A DNA stretch of 15,149 nt from Ochromonadaceae sp. CCMP2298 (Eukaryota > Sar > Synurophyceae > Ochromonadales > Ochromonadaceae), in assembly GCA_026770595.1 (NCBI GenBank), contig MU634147.1, positions 1 to 15,149 of the forward strand, given 5' to 3'. Below the pieces are notes generated by a model, which had not been told where the DNA came from, made no database searches, and saw only the letters and a list, made by a program, of their open reading frames with translations. Of this stretch, positions 1-7,837 are shown one piece after another (the stretch's first letter is position 1; every line of letters starts with the position of its first letter). Made by a program: the position numbers and the translations under genes.

Positions 1-40
1 ATTAAAAGTTAACGAAAAACTGTCAAAAATGTGCTTGGAT

Positions 41-76
41 GTAACGACCTTTCACAAATGTGATGTTTTATGTTAC
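41..76. repeat. Nested dyad near the left end
   Basis: Two inverted repeats share nearly the same centre. The outer pair is GTAAC (41-45) with GTTAC (72-76). The inner pair is TCACA (52-56) with TGTGA (59-63) around a two-base AA spacer. The element lies in the non-coding left end (1-198), where I see no gene. GTTAAC also occurs at 8-13 and again at the extreme right end (15143-15148). I could not align the two ends as a convincing terminal inverted repeat. A protein-binding site or an origin element is possible, but that is inference. Confidence 0.4.
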
Positions 77-198
77 CCGTCGATTCCCCGTGCTAGTCTC
101 CTGCTCGCGTTGCTCCCAGTTGCAAGTGTGTGCGTTCGTTTTGGGTGGTAATGAGGGGGGGGTAAGAAAGGGGGGATTCATTCCGATGTTCGATTGTT

Positions 199-1119
199 TT
201 AACGGTTAAGCTCAAGCTGTAGCTGTCTATGCGTCGTCACGAATTGGAACTCGGTGAGGTGGTCCAAATGGGGGTTTCTGGTCAGGAAGAGTTCGATCTC
301 GGTGGAAGAAGGGGGTGGGTCGTTAACTCCGATGGCGGGGGGGTCTATCCAAGGTATTTCTTCGTTGGGTGGGTGGGCGTCCTCCTCTGTTTCTTCGGTG
401 GGTGGGGGGGCGATCTCCTCCTCTGCTTCTTCGGGGGGTGGGGGTGCGTCCTCCTGTTCCATTTCTTCGGTGGGTGGGTGGGCGATCTCCTCCTCTGCTT
501 CTTCGTTGGGTGGGTGGGCGTCCTCCTCTACTTCTTCGGGGGGTGGGGTGACAGCGCACAGGAGCAGGTCGGCCTTCGAAATCTTGACCAGCTCGACGCC
601 GCCTTCCTGATCGAAACACTTGGGAACCACGAGCTGGATACGCGCGTTGGCTCTGATCTCGCACATGATCGGGATGGCGACGGTACCGCGAATGAGTCCC
701 CCGTCGGCCGCCGGGCGAACGAGGATCGCGGAGAGCGTCTTGTCGAAGAGCGCGCGTTCGACAACGAAGGTCGCGATTTTGTTGTCGCGGAGGCGCGTGA
801 AGTGGGCATGCTCGGAGTCGATGGAGGTGATCGTGGCATCGATGGTGTAGATGCCTCTCAGTGTCGTGAGATCGACGTCTCTCTTCCACGTGGCTCCCTT
901 CAAAGCGGCCATGACCTCTACCGATGGGAGTCTTCCGTGTAAGAGGGTCGCGGTGTCTGCGGGGTCTGCTCCGACGATGGACCTCAGGCGCTCAACCTCG
1001 GCAAGGGCATCATCCCGGCTCCTCTTCGCTCTCTCCGTGGCTCCACGTGGTGCCTTGGTGGTGGGCTGAGCGGGGCCGTACATCGAATTGATTGAGAGAG
1101 AGGAAGCGACCTCTGGCAT
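199..1119 (-). CDS. Hypothetical protein with Pro/Glu-rich repeat
   Basis: This is a 306-residue leftward ORF and I do not recognise its family. Residues 22-48 are basic and then helical. Residues 85-190 look like a compact beta-rich domain (around GIYTIDATITSID and IQLVVPKCF), which could be an OB-like fold, but this is a guess. Residues 192-254 are about six 11-12-residue repeats of the form PP[PNT]EE-x-EE-x-A[HP], highly acidic and probably disordered. A further 52 residues follow the repeat. The start at 1119 has A at -3 (CAACAAATG) and faces the 327-base control region, so it is divergent from the replication gene. The reverse strand of the repeat also gives open frames, but these are simple-sequence shadows. 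Confidence 0.7.
   Translation of the reverse strand: MPEVASSLSINSMYGPAQPTTKAPRGATERAKRSRDDALAEVERLRSIVGADPADTATLLHGRLPSVEVMAALKGATWKRDVDLTTLRGIYTIDATITSIDSEHAHFTRLRDNKIATFVVERALFDKTLSAILVRPAADGGLIRGTVAIPIMCEIRANARIQLVVPKCFDQEGGVELVKISKADLLLCAVTPPPEEVEEDAHPPNEEAEEEIAHPPTEEMEQEDAPPPPEEAEEEIAPPPTEETEEDAHPPNEEIPWIDPPAIGVNDPPPSSTEIELFLTRNPHLDHLTEFQFVTTHRQLQLELNR
358..546 (-). repeat. 33-36-base tandem repeat encoding PPxEExEE
   Basis: About six degenerate tandem units of 33 or 36 bases encode residues 192-254 of the leftward protein. On the plus strand the units read as alternating CCTCCTC and GGTGGGTGGG blocks. The frame is kept in every unit, which suggests selection on the protein rather than random slippage. 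The strong G/C strand asymmetry may also form unusual DNA structure. Confidence 0.8.
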
Positions 1120-1321
1120 TTGTTGTTGTCAACTTTTGCCAGCCTCAAAAAAAAAGCAAAAGAAAAGGCAAAAAAAAGCAAAAGGGAATGCAACCGCGAG
1201 CGACTTCGCACGTGGTGATTTGAGAGGATTATCTTTGCAGACCATCGCCCTCGCCATCTTTGCCAGGGGATTATCCGGTTGGACCATCTCATCTGGTGAA
1301 AGTTGTGATTCTCGACGCGAA

Positions 1322-1327
1322 TATAAA
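1322..1327 (+). promoter_or_regulatory. TATA-like box of the replication gene
   Basis: TATAAA in the context GAATATAAACC lies 125 bases before the chosen ATG. A start about 30 bases downstream would give a leader of roughly 90-95 bases. It is one of few clear TATAAA matches in a GC-rich window and sits in the only long intergenic region. Confidence 0.4.
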
Positions 1328-1374
1328 CCACTACCAGTTCCCAGGTTCCCCCCTTTTTGTGTTTTTTCGTCGGG

Positions 1375-1439
1375 GCTTAAGGAGAGCCGGCGATAGTTAG
1401 TTCATTGCCCCGTCAACTTTTTTCTTTGCACACAGTATA
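1375..1439 (+). promoter_or_regulatory. Composite upstream element of the replication gene
   Basis: Three sequence elements occur in order: GCTTAAGGAGA (1375-1385), GTCAACTTTTTTC (1412-1424) followed closely by GCAC, and CAGTATA (1433-1439). The first two recur in the same order before the 77-residue gene at 7556. The third resembles the CAGTAAG/CAGTGTA boxes found 13-15 bases before other starts. The repetition suggests shared promoter or initiator elements; the function is inferred. Confidence 0.45.
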
Positions 1440-1446
1440 CAACACA

Positions 1447-4400
1447 ATGTCTCTTTCGGATCATGCCAGATTCGCCCAGGCCCACCCCGGAAAGTACAAC
1501 ATTTTTCCCCCGGGCCCGTTGCCGTCCGCCCTCTCTTTGTGCACCACGGAGGAATTCCAGGGGCACATCATTGACAGTAATGTCGAGTACCTTCCCACTG
1601 TCCCGAGGCGCACCCAACTCCTCATCGACGCGAAGTCTGCTCTCAAGGCTTTGAAGTTCAGCGGCAGGGTCAATCCGAAAGTGTACGCCTTCGTGGCCAG
1701 AAAGATCGCCGGTGTGCGCGCTGTCCCTACCCCCCAACTCAGGGTGTTCACTAGCCAATTGAATGGTGTCATCGGGGGTTCGCTGGGGCTCGATGCTCTG
1801 ACAGCCAAGGGGTTCGCGGTTGCCAACCGCGCCTTCCGGGCTGAGCAGGGGCACGTGACCATCAAGTGGACCGCTTCGATTCTCGTTAAGGACGCAACGG
1901 GGAGGTTGACGACGCGCCACGCATCTTCTGAGATGTTCGCTGACCTCATCAAGGACCTTACCTCCATCAAGCCCATTGAGTACGCGGACGACGACATCAT
2001 GGGGCAACGTGTCAAACGTGCTGCGCTCGCGTATCGCAAGAACGACCACATCCATTCCTTCAACGAGAAGAACGTTCTCCGGACCTTCGCCAACAAATAC
2101 ACACGCACGCTGGGGACGGCCACCACTGATCAAACCATCAGTTACAAGGATTTCAAGCTCCTCATCGGCCGCATGTTCGCCTTGACGTTGTACGATAAAT
2201 TCTCCGTGCATGAAGTGACTCGTCTGACCATCGTCTCCATCGATCGCAGCCGGGCCAAGCTCAAGTACATCCCCCTCTTCGACACACCGGATATCCGAAA
2301 GGCGAATCCGCTCCGATATGCCCACCGCATGTTTAGCAGCAGCATGGGTCCCCTCGCGTCCCCCACGGGCTTCACCTGTGCTGTGCAATGGCTTATCGAT
2401 GAGTTGGGGGGGTACCACCACGACAGAGCCCTCACCGCGTTCATCGACGGCTTCGACCACACTATGAGGGGAACCACGGCCGATCAGATCCTCGCTTTCG
2501 TCCAGACGTTGGGAGACGTGAGCCTTCATCTCTACTCTTCCGCGGGGGGTCACACGGTCGCTCTGTACAAACCCGAGCAGTCGAGAGTGGCCTGCGTGGG
2601 CGTCGTCATCGACAACCACGTCTGCCGGGTATCCGATGCTGTCCATCGCAAGGGGATTCTGAAGACAGAGAGCATCCATTGCCTCCAGTTGCAGGCGAGT
2701 GATTGGTTTGTTGACTATACGAGAAACGTCGCAGTGGTTGCCGACGTTGACGAGATCGACGGCCTCAATGATAGCATCCAGACGGTACTCATCGACGACC
2801 CCAAGGTGGATATGTGCAGTCTCATTCATGGTGTCATGAAGCGTACTGGGCTCCGTGTCGACGAGATCAAGATTCACAAGCGCCAGGGGGTCCTGTCCTT
2901 CCGCTGCCCCCAGACGGGTCGCGTCTACGAAAAGAGCTCCGACCCCCTCGCGCGCCAGGCCCTCCTCGCTCGTCTGCCCCCGACCTTCTCGACATGGGCC
3001 AACCAAAGCTACAGTACCATCGCCGGTCTCGTCTACTCCGAAATCATGGGCCACACCACCCATCAATTCCACAGTGAGTTTGGATCGGCTATCCACAACA
3101 TGTTTGATCTCTCTCCTTGCAATGCACTCATGAACGACGTCTCCACCTCGAAGACGAGACTGAAGGACTGCGTGACCATCGACTTCGTACGCGAATTTAC
3201 AGCCATCCTCCACGATCGCACCGACCTGTGGAACATCATCAGCGTCTTCAGTAATCTGACCGAGTGGACCTACACCGACGACAGTGACCTTCTCCCGGGC
3301 GAGTACCACATCGAGTGCCCCTATGTACTGGGAGAGTTGGGGGGGTTCGCGGCCGGGTTGAAACCACTTGAATTCGTGTTGTTTTTGGTCAGAGAAGGAA
3401 TCATCGAGTGGAGCGATGTGACACATCGCCTTTTCTCGGACACAACTCTCCCAGCTAACCACTTCAAGCAGCTCGTGGCGAGGATATACACCGACCACGC
3501 CTTTGAGGATCGCAAGCAGCTGATTAACCACTTCATCGGGTCATGGGGCTCCAGGCATACCCGTACCGTCCGAGCTGTTGTTTGTGAAACGTTTGATTTC
3601 GTCGCCGCTACTGTCACCGCCGAGGAGGAGAAGGGAAGACTGTGCACCATCGACCACATCCCCAACGACACGGATGGTGGTCTCTATTTCGTTCAGAGCG
3701 AATCCGCTGTCGCCAAGACCCACTCCGCCCTCCCTATGCACCGCCAGGTCATCTGCCAGACCTACATCCGTCTCCACACCCTGTCCAAAGAGCTGCTGGC
3801 TGCCAACCCGGGATCGGAAGTCGTATCGTACAACACGGACGCCATCACCCTCCGTGTGGTAGCCCCCTTCGTCGCGCCGGTGAACACCATCCCCACTGGC
3901 ATCCAGAAGGAACTGGAGCACCTCGGCGCCCTTCAGATCGAAAAGACACACATCCACCTCAAGGCGACCCGCCCCTTCGAGACGGAATGCAGACAGGCCA
4001 CCATTGTCCCCGCCTGGACCGTGACTAATGAGCGCGACGTGGATCCGACTGTGTTCTGCAAGGACTTCCGGTCGGTACTCGTGACAGGGGCGGCGGGCAC
4101 AGGCAAATCGTACCTTCTCCGCTCTCTGGCCGAAGAGGGGATGCTCGGCCTCAGTTTCACCAACCAGGCAGTGGAAAACATGAAGAAGAACGGAGTCACT
4201 GACAGCCACACCCTGGACTCGTTTTTCCAGACGGCTGGGGGTGCTCCGTCGGCCGCCGCCATTCACAAGGCGTCCCATTACAAGACGATCGTGGTGGACG
4301 AAGCGTTCGCCTGTAGCCCTGAGCACCTCCTCCTGGTCTATCGCGCCAGAGACCTCGCCCTTGTGCAGAAGCGGACACCGCCCAAATTCATCCTTCTCGG

Positions 4401-5622
4401 TGACCCAGAGCAGTGCCTCCCCGTGACCAACCGAAAGATGTACAACTACCTGGCCACGGATTTCCTCCGCACCCTCTGTGACTCGCGTAGGCTGGTACTC
4501 AACTACAAGGAAGCTTCCTCCAGATACGACACCCCCCTCCACAACGTCCTCCAGACGCTCCTCAAGACTGGGCGCCTCCCCGCGGATCTCTGTGCGGGGA
4601 AGCGATTCCGTCCCGAGCTCGACATGTCTCTGGCCCTCTTCAATACGGGAGGTGCCAAAACGGTCGAACGCACCAACAAAGCGAAGTTCACGGGTTTTGT
4701 CGTCGGTACCCCTGTCGTCTCCAATGAGTGCATCCCTGGACTAGGGGTGTTTACTTCCCAACTATTTCGGGTTACGGAGGCCACAGATGAGGCGGTGACC
4801 CTTCTCAGTCTCGATGGCCGCGTGGTCGAAGTGCCAATAGCGGACCTCAAGCGATTCGGGCCGGCCTATTCTGTGACAATGATCCGAGCCCAGGGTGCTA
4901 CTTGGGATTTCGAGTACTCGGTGGCTGATGTAGGGGCGATGCAGCTGCGTCATCTGTACACTGCCCTGTCCCGCGCGACGAAATGGAGCGATGTGCACTT
5001 CGACTACGAGAGCGTGCGATACAAGACTTTCCGAAACAAACCGATCAAGGCAGGACCCTCTCCCCATAAGATCGATCTGAAGGACGAAGCATACCGCCAC
5101 ACCGAGATCTACAGCATACATGACGCCAAGGGAGATGCCATTTACGTCGGCCACACAACCGCCGGAATTGCGACCCGGTTCGAGCAGCACACCGACGTCG
5201 ACGACTTCAACAGCGAAGGGATGCGCATCAAACAATACATCCGCGATCACCCCGACGAATGCACGATCCGCCTGATCCAGCGCCTGTCCTGCGAGAACCT
5301 GAAGGCCGCGACGCGAGTGGAGACGGCTTACATCGCCCTCTACATCGGCAACGGCTGCGCTCTCCTCAATTCGCGCCAACTGCCCAAGAAGACGGCGCCG
5401 CGCATCACGCTCATCGACGTCCACAAAGTTCTGGCAAGTGTATCCATGAAACCCACAACCTGGACCGACAACGGCGCTCGCCTTCGTGTCACCGCCTACT
5501 GCCCCGAAAAGAAGGCCATGGTTCGCACCGACTACAAATATGGCGGGAGGAAGACACGTGAACAGGCGGTCTTCAAGGCACAGTGTCTCAGCACGGAGCT
5601 TGATTTTGTTGTGTTAGTGTAA
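1447..5622 (+). CDS. Polymerase-helicase-GIY-YIG replication protein
   Basis: The 1391-residue protein starts at the ATG at 1447 (AACACAATG); the longer open frame to 1405 has only a TTG. Residues 1-300 are unrecognised. Residues 550-810 look like a family B polymerase palm: motif A TIDFVREFTAIL (D579), motif B K690-x3-N694-x3-G698, and motif C YNTDA (N796, D798). No exonuclease motif is visible. An SF1 (Pif1/RecD-like) helicase follows: Walker A GAAGTGKS (K887), DEAF (D951, E952), GDPEQ (985-989) and TALSRAT (1172-1178). A GIY-YIG nuclease covers about 1219-1310, with IY at 1221-1222, YVG at 1233-1235 and E1292. The last 65 residues may be an AP2-like DNA-binding domain (weak). The expected role is genome copying and unwinding. 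The helicase call is sure, GIY-YIG strong, the polymerase likely; whether the polymerase is active is unknown, since DTD reads NTD. Confidence 0.9.
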   Translation: MSLSDHARFAQAHPGKYNIFPPGPLPSALSLCTTEEFQGHIIDSNVEYLPTVPRRTQLLIDAKSALKALKFSGRVNPKVYAFVARKIAGVRAVPTPQLRVFTSQLNGVIGGSLGLDALTAKGFAVANRAFRAEQGHVTIKWTASILVKDATGRLTTRHASSEMFADLIKDLTSIKPIEYADDDIMGQRVKRAALAYRKNDHIHSFNEKNVLRTFANKYTRTLGTATTDQTISYKDFKLLIGRMFALTLYDKFSVHEVTRLTIVSIDRSRAKLKYIPLFDTPDIRKANPLRYAHRMFSSSMGPLASPTGFTCAVQWLIDELGGYHHDRALTAFIDGFDHTMRGTTADQILAFVQTLGDVSLHLYSSAGGHTVALYKPEQSRVACVGVVIDNHVCRVSDAVHRKGILKTESIHCLQLQASDWFVDYTRNVAVVADVDEIDGLNDSIQTVLIDDPKVDMCSLIHGVMKRTGLRVDEIKIHKRQGVLSFRCPQTGRVYEKSSDPLARQALLARLPPTFSTWANQSYSTIAGLVYSEIMGHTTHQFHSEFGSAIHNMFDLSPCNALMNDVSTSKTRLKDCVTIDFVREFTAILHDRTDLWNIISVFSNLTEWTYTDDSDLLPGEYHIECPYVLGELGGFAAGLKPLEFVLFLVREGIIEWSDVTHRLFSDTTLPANHFKQLVARIYTDHAFEDRKQLINHFIGSWGSRHTRTVRAVVCETFDFVAATVTAEEEKGRLCTIDHIPNDTDGGLYFVQSESAVAKTHSALPMHRQVICQTYIRLHTLSKELLAANPGSEVVSYNTDAITLRVVAPFVAPVNTIPTGIQKELEHLGALQIEKTHIHLKATRPFETECRQATIVPAWTVTNERDVDPTVFCKDFRSVLVTGAAGTGKSYLLRSLAEEGMLGLSFTNQAVENMKKNGVTDSHTLDSFFQTAGGAPSAAAIHKASHYKTIVVDEAFACSPEHLLLVYRARDLALVQKRTPPKFILLGDPEQCLPVTNRKMYNYLATDFLRTLCDSRRLVLNYKEASSRYDTPLHNVLQTLLKTGRLPADLCAGKRFRPELDMSLALFNTGGAKTVERTNKAKFTGFVVGTPVVSNECIPGLGVFTSQLFRVTEATDEAVTLLSLDGRVVEVPIADLKRFGPAYSVTMIRAQGATWDFEYSVADVGAMQLRHLYTALSRATKWSDVHFDYESVRYKTFRNKPIKAGPSPHKIDLKDEAYRHTEIYSIHDAKGDAIYVGHTTAGIATRFEQHTDVDDFNSEGMRIKQYIRDHPDECTIRLIQRLSCENLKAATRVETAYIALYIGNGCALLNSRQLPKKTAPRITLIDVHKVLASVSMKPTTWTDNGARLRVTAYCPEKKAMVRTDYKYGGRKTREQAVFKAQCLSTELDFVVLV

Positions 5623-5626
5623 AGAG

Positions 5627-6802
5627 ATGGGAAAAGTCATCAGCGAGTCCGAGAGAGCTGCCGTCAACCAAACGTTTGCAAAGACCTTGACCGGGGCCAG
5701 TAAGGTGTGGGAGAAGATGCGCGGGGAGGCACTGCGCGACGGAAGGACCCCCCTCACGCTGAAACAGGTCACTGAGGTCTTACGGGAGTCACCGGTGTAT
5801 GCACAAACTGCCCCGCCCCCGAGAGAGAGCAAGGTGGTCTATCAGAGCGTCGTTGCCAGCGAGAATTTGCGCAGTGTCCAGTACGATCTCTTTTTCCCCG
5901 CGAGGGCGAAGGTGCCCGCGTGGCTGTCCGCGATCGATGTGCATTCCCGTAAGGCGTTCATCGTCCCCATGGCTTCCTCCAATTCGAAGCGACGAACGGG
6001 GGCTCAAATCATGGCCGCGATGGAGGTGGTGACCAAGGAGATGGGAGACCCCCCTCAAAACATCAACGCTTATCAAGAGTTTAATCGACAGCCCATGCTC
6101 GATTGGTACAAGGAGCACAAGATCAACACGCATTTTTCGGAGCCCACTCAGCTTCATAAAAACGCGGTGGTCGAACGTCTCCACAAAACCATCAAACAAC
6201 TGGCTCTCCGATACTGGACGGCCCTCGAAACCAAGCACGACTTATCGGTAAAAGAAATGTCAATTTTGCTCCAAACCTACAACGAAACGCGACATGGCAC
6301 GACTGGACGTACTCCCGACGAGATGTGGGACGGTGCGACGTCTCAGCAGCGGGTGACCACGAAGGGGGGTGCGACTGCGACGACTTTCGAGTACAAAATC
6401 GGGCAGAGAGTTCGCACGCTGGCGAAGAAGCGACCATTCGGAGGGGACGCTTCTCAGGCGACGTGGAGTAACCGGGAGTACCTCATCGAGTCAATCGACG
6501 GAAACCGCATCACGCTGCAGACGCTTCAGGGGGAGACTCTGGGTCCGACATTTGCCCCCTATCAGCTCCAATTTAGCCGTGACGCCGCGGTCCAGCCCGA
6601 AGACACACGCGCCGACAAGAACGCCGAGGCAAGAGAGACGGCGGATGCGCGGAAAAAGGGGAAGCAGGTCGGGGCGAGAATGCTGGCAAAATCTGGCGTG
6701 GGCGACAAGGATGCTAATTTGCGCGGACCCATCTCGACGCGCCGGGGGAAGCGGGCTGCAACGTCCACCGCCGCGCGGGCTGCGTACCTTGCGTCAGAGT
6801 GA
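5627..6802 (+). CDS. Retroviral-type (rve) integrase, catalytic Asp replaced
   Basis: The 391-residue protein begins four bases after the replication gene stop, so the two may be co-expressed. The RNase H-like core spans about residues 80-200. D87 (YDLFF) fits the first catalytic Asp, IDVHSRKAF (103-111) the usual following strand, and E183 (KNAVVERLHKTIK) the catalytic Glu. At the second Asp position the related pattern is IN-x-D-x-EFN. Here it reads INAYQEFN, with Y149 (TAT, one base from GAT). An SH3-like C-terminal domain follows (FEYKIGQRVR near 265-275, then a W-containing beta-rich stretch to about 325), and a basic tail. No N-terminal HHCC zinc motif is seen. The family is the one used by Polintons and retroelements to join DNA ends to target DNA. 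The Tyr may make this copy inactive. Confidence 0.85.
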   Translation: MGKVISESERAAVNQTFAKTLTGASKVWEKMRGEALRDGRTPLTLKQVTEVLRESPVYAQTAPPPRESKVVYQSVVASENLRSVQYDLFFPARAKVPAWLSAIDVHSRKAFIVPMASSNSKRRTGAQIMAAMEVVTKEMGDPPQNINAYQEFNRQPMLDWYKEHKINTHFSEPTQLHKNAVVERLHKTIKQLALRYWTALETKHDLSVKEMSILLQTYNETRHGTTGRTPDEMWDGATSQQRVTTKGGATATTFEYKIGQRVRTLAKKRPFGGDASQATWSNREYLIESIDGNRITLQTLQGETLGPTFAPYQLQFSRDAAVQPEDTRADKNAEARETADARKKGKQVGARMLAKSGVGDKDANLRGPISTRRGKRAATSTAARAAYLASE

Positions 6803-6877
6803 GGTGCAGATGGTACGTGCTCGGGTGCATCGTTTTTTTTTCTCTGTCGTCACTTAAACAGTAACCACCCCCCTCTC

Positions 6878-6897
6878 CACACACACACACACACACA
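6878..6897 (+). repeat. (CA)10 run ending in the start codon
   Basis: Ten CA dinucleotides run directly into the ATG at 6897, whose A is the last base of the run. A shorter CA run (8295-8304) ends two bases before the capsid ATG at 8307. Several other leaders here are also CA-rich. The run may be an unstructured leader that favours initiation, or an expanded microsatellite. It places CAGTAAC (6859-6865) further from the ATG than at other genes. Confidence 0.8.
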
Positions 6898-7505
6898 TGT
6901 ACCCCGAGATGACCCTCCACAAGCGTCTACGTCTGGTCCGCGGCCATATGCGCGCGGTTCTTGATGAGCTCATGGGCGGGGAGTGGGATGTGGTCTATGA
7001 TGACTGGCGAAGGGAGGTATTCACGGGAACGGCCGAGACCCTCTTGGAAGCGGCATGTGGTCCTCAGTGTGTCTCGGTGTACGCCATCCGCCGCCCGGGT
7101 CCCCGGCAACTGCATTCCCCCGACGTGGTGTACCATGTGCCGGTGATGACCGATTTGAACTGGTGCCTCCACAAGGCAATCCAAGCCCTCGTTGCCCCGG
7201 TGTCGAAGGTCATTCCACCCCCCAGACGCCCCTGGCCACGTAGGATCGTCGCGAGGGGGGTCGGTCCACTGACGTTCTCCTTTCCATGTTACCCCATCGA
7301 TGCGAGATGGGTCGTCGCGGGGATGCGCGACTGGGGGCTGAGCGATGGGCGACACGAGATCGACGTGGAGATTCCAGAAACGCCCGGGGCCCCCTTGTGT
7401 TATTTTTCGAAGGGAGGCTTCCTCGGATGGGCGTTTTCGTACGCGAAAATAGTCGATCAATACCCGTACGCGCCCCTCCTCCGTGGTCAGTGGAGACGCG
7501 CTTAA
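6897..7505 (+). CDS. Hypothetical protein, 202 residues
   Basis: I do not recognise this intact ORF. It starts at an ATG directly after a CA run; a second ATG at codon 5 is also possible. The N-terminal half is helical and charged (MTLHKRLRLVRGHMRAVLDEL). A proline/arginine patch (IPPPRRPWPRR) lies near residue 110. The C-terminal half is aromatic and glycine-rich (FSFPCYPIDARWVVAGMRDW, FSKGGFLGWAFSYAK). No signal peptide or clear membrane segment is seen. It lies between the integrase and the small acidic gene, on the same strand. PLVs often carry a maturation protease, but I see no His-Cys arrangement here that supports one. Confidence 0.65.
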   Translation: MYPEMTLHKRLRLVRGHMRAVLDELMGGEWDVVYDDWRREVFTGTAETLLEAACGPQCVSVYAIRRPGPRQLHSPDVVYHVPVMTDLNWCLHKAIQALVAPVSKVIPPPRRPWPRRIVARGVGPLTFSFPCYPIDARWVVAGMRDWGLSDGRHEIDVEIPETPGAPLCYFSKGGFLGWAFSYAKIVDQYPYAPLLRGQWRRA

Positions 7506-7525
7506 GGAGAAGTCCCCCCAAGAGA

Positions 7526-7535
7526 GTTAACTTTT
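7526..7535 (+). promoter_or_regulatory. GTTAACTTTT element before the 77-residue gene
   Basis: GTTAACTTTTTTTC, with GCAC shortly after, lies 30 bases before the ATG at 7556. It closely matches 1412-1421 before the replication gene. GCTTAAGGAGA (7500-7510), overlapping the stop of the preceding gene, is also shared with 1375-1385. The pair is a likely shared promoter element. Confidence 0.4.
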
Positions 7536-7555
7536 TTTCGCACCTCTCTCTTACA

Positions 7556-7789
7556 ATGCAATTCCCCCGCGACATCACTCGTCTCGTCTTCTTGTTCGGT
7601 CGGTCCCCGTCTGCTTGGATAATCTACGAGGAGGGCCAACGCAAGGAGCAAAAACTGGCGGATGAACTGGCTCATGAAGACGCCGCTGAAGCACATTATG
7701 CTCGATTGGAGGCGGAATTGGAGGCCGAGTGCTTCGCTAGTTATAGGTACGAGGCAGACGAGGAGGACTGGGGGAATGAGGAGGATTAA
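7556..7789 (+). CDS. Small acidic protein, 77 residues
   Basis: The frame is open further upstream, but the ATG at 7556 (CTTACAATG) follows a promoter-like element and clears the previous gene, so it is preferred. Residues 6-23 are hydrophobic/aromatic (TRLVFLFGRSPSAWIIY region). Residues 24-77 form a strongly acidic probable helix rich in Glu, Ala and Asp, ending EEDWGNEED. No family is recognised. Promoter elements like those of the replication gene suggest similar timing of expression, which is inference. Confidence 0.55.
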   Translation: MQFPRDITRLVFLFGRSPSAWIIYEEGQRKEQKLADELAHEDAAEAHYARLEAELEAECFASYRYEADEEDWGNEED

Positions 7790-7822
7790 GAGCTTAAACA
7801 AGAAAGAAAATCTAACCCCCTA

Positions 7823-7829
7823 CAGTAAG
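7823..7829 (+). promoter_or_regulatory. CAGTAAG box before the zinc-ribbon gene
   Basis: TACAGTAAGA is placed so that AGT starts 14 bases before the ATG at 7838. The identical ten bases occur at 10277-10286, with AGT also 14 bases before the ATG at 10294. The shared sequence and spacing suggest a late-type initiator or promoter element. Confidence 0.45.
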
Positions 7830-7837
7830 AAGTCGTC

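Larger units (their letters stand above)
1120..1446. promoter_or_regulatory. Divergent control region upstream of the replication gene
   Basis: This 327-base stretch between the leftward gene and the replication gene holds no convincing ORF. It contains an A-rich block with GCAAAAG copies (1156-1162, 1178-1184) and a TATAAA box at 1322-1327. It also has GCTTAAGGAGA at 1375-1385, GTCAACTTTT at 1128-1137 and 1412-1421, and CAGTATA at 1433-1439, 14 bases before the ATG at 1447. It probably drives both flanking genes. An origin of replication here is possible but not shown. Confidence 0.6.

Noticed and set aside
229-942. Rightward ORFs over the leftward repeat gene
   Set aside because: The Gly/Trp/Phe-rich translation is a shadow of the PPxEE repeat, and the leftward frame has a better start and a protein-like domain.
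1405-1446. Upstream extension of the replication protein
   Set aside because: It begins at TTG and runs through promoter-like sequence; the ATG at 1447 has a good eukaryotic context.
1402-3531. 709-codon antisense ORF opposite the replication gene, and a 333-codon one at 3541-4542
   Set aside because: They lie wholly opposite the motif-bearing coding strand. The GC-rich third positions of that gene explain the lack of antisense stops, and the antisense products show no domain pattern or start context.
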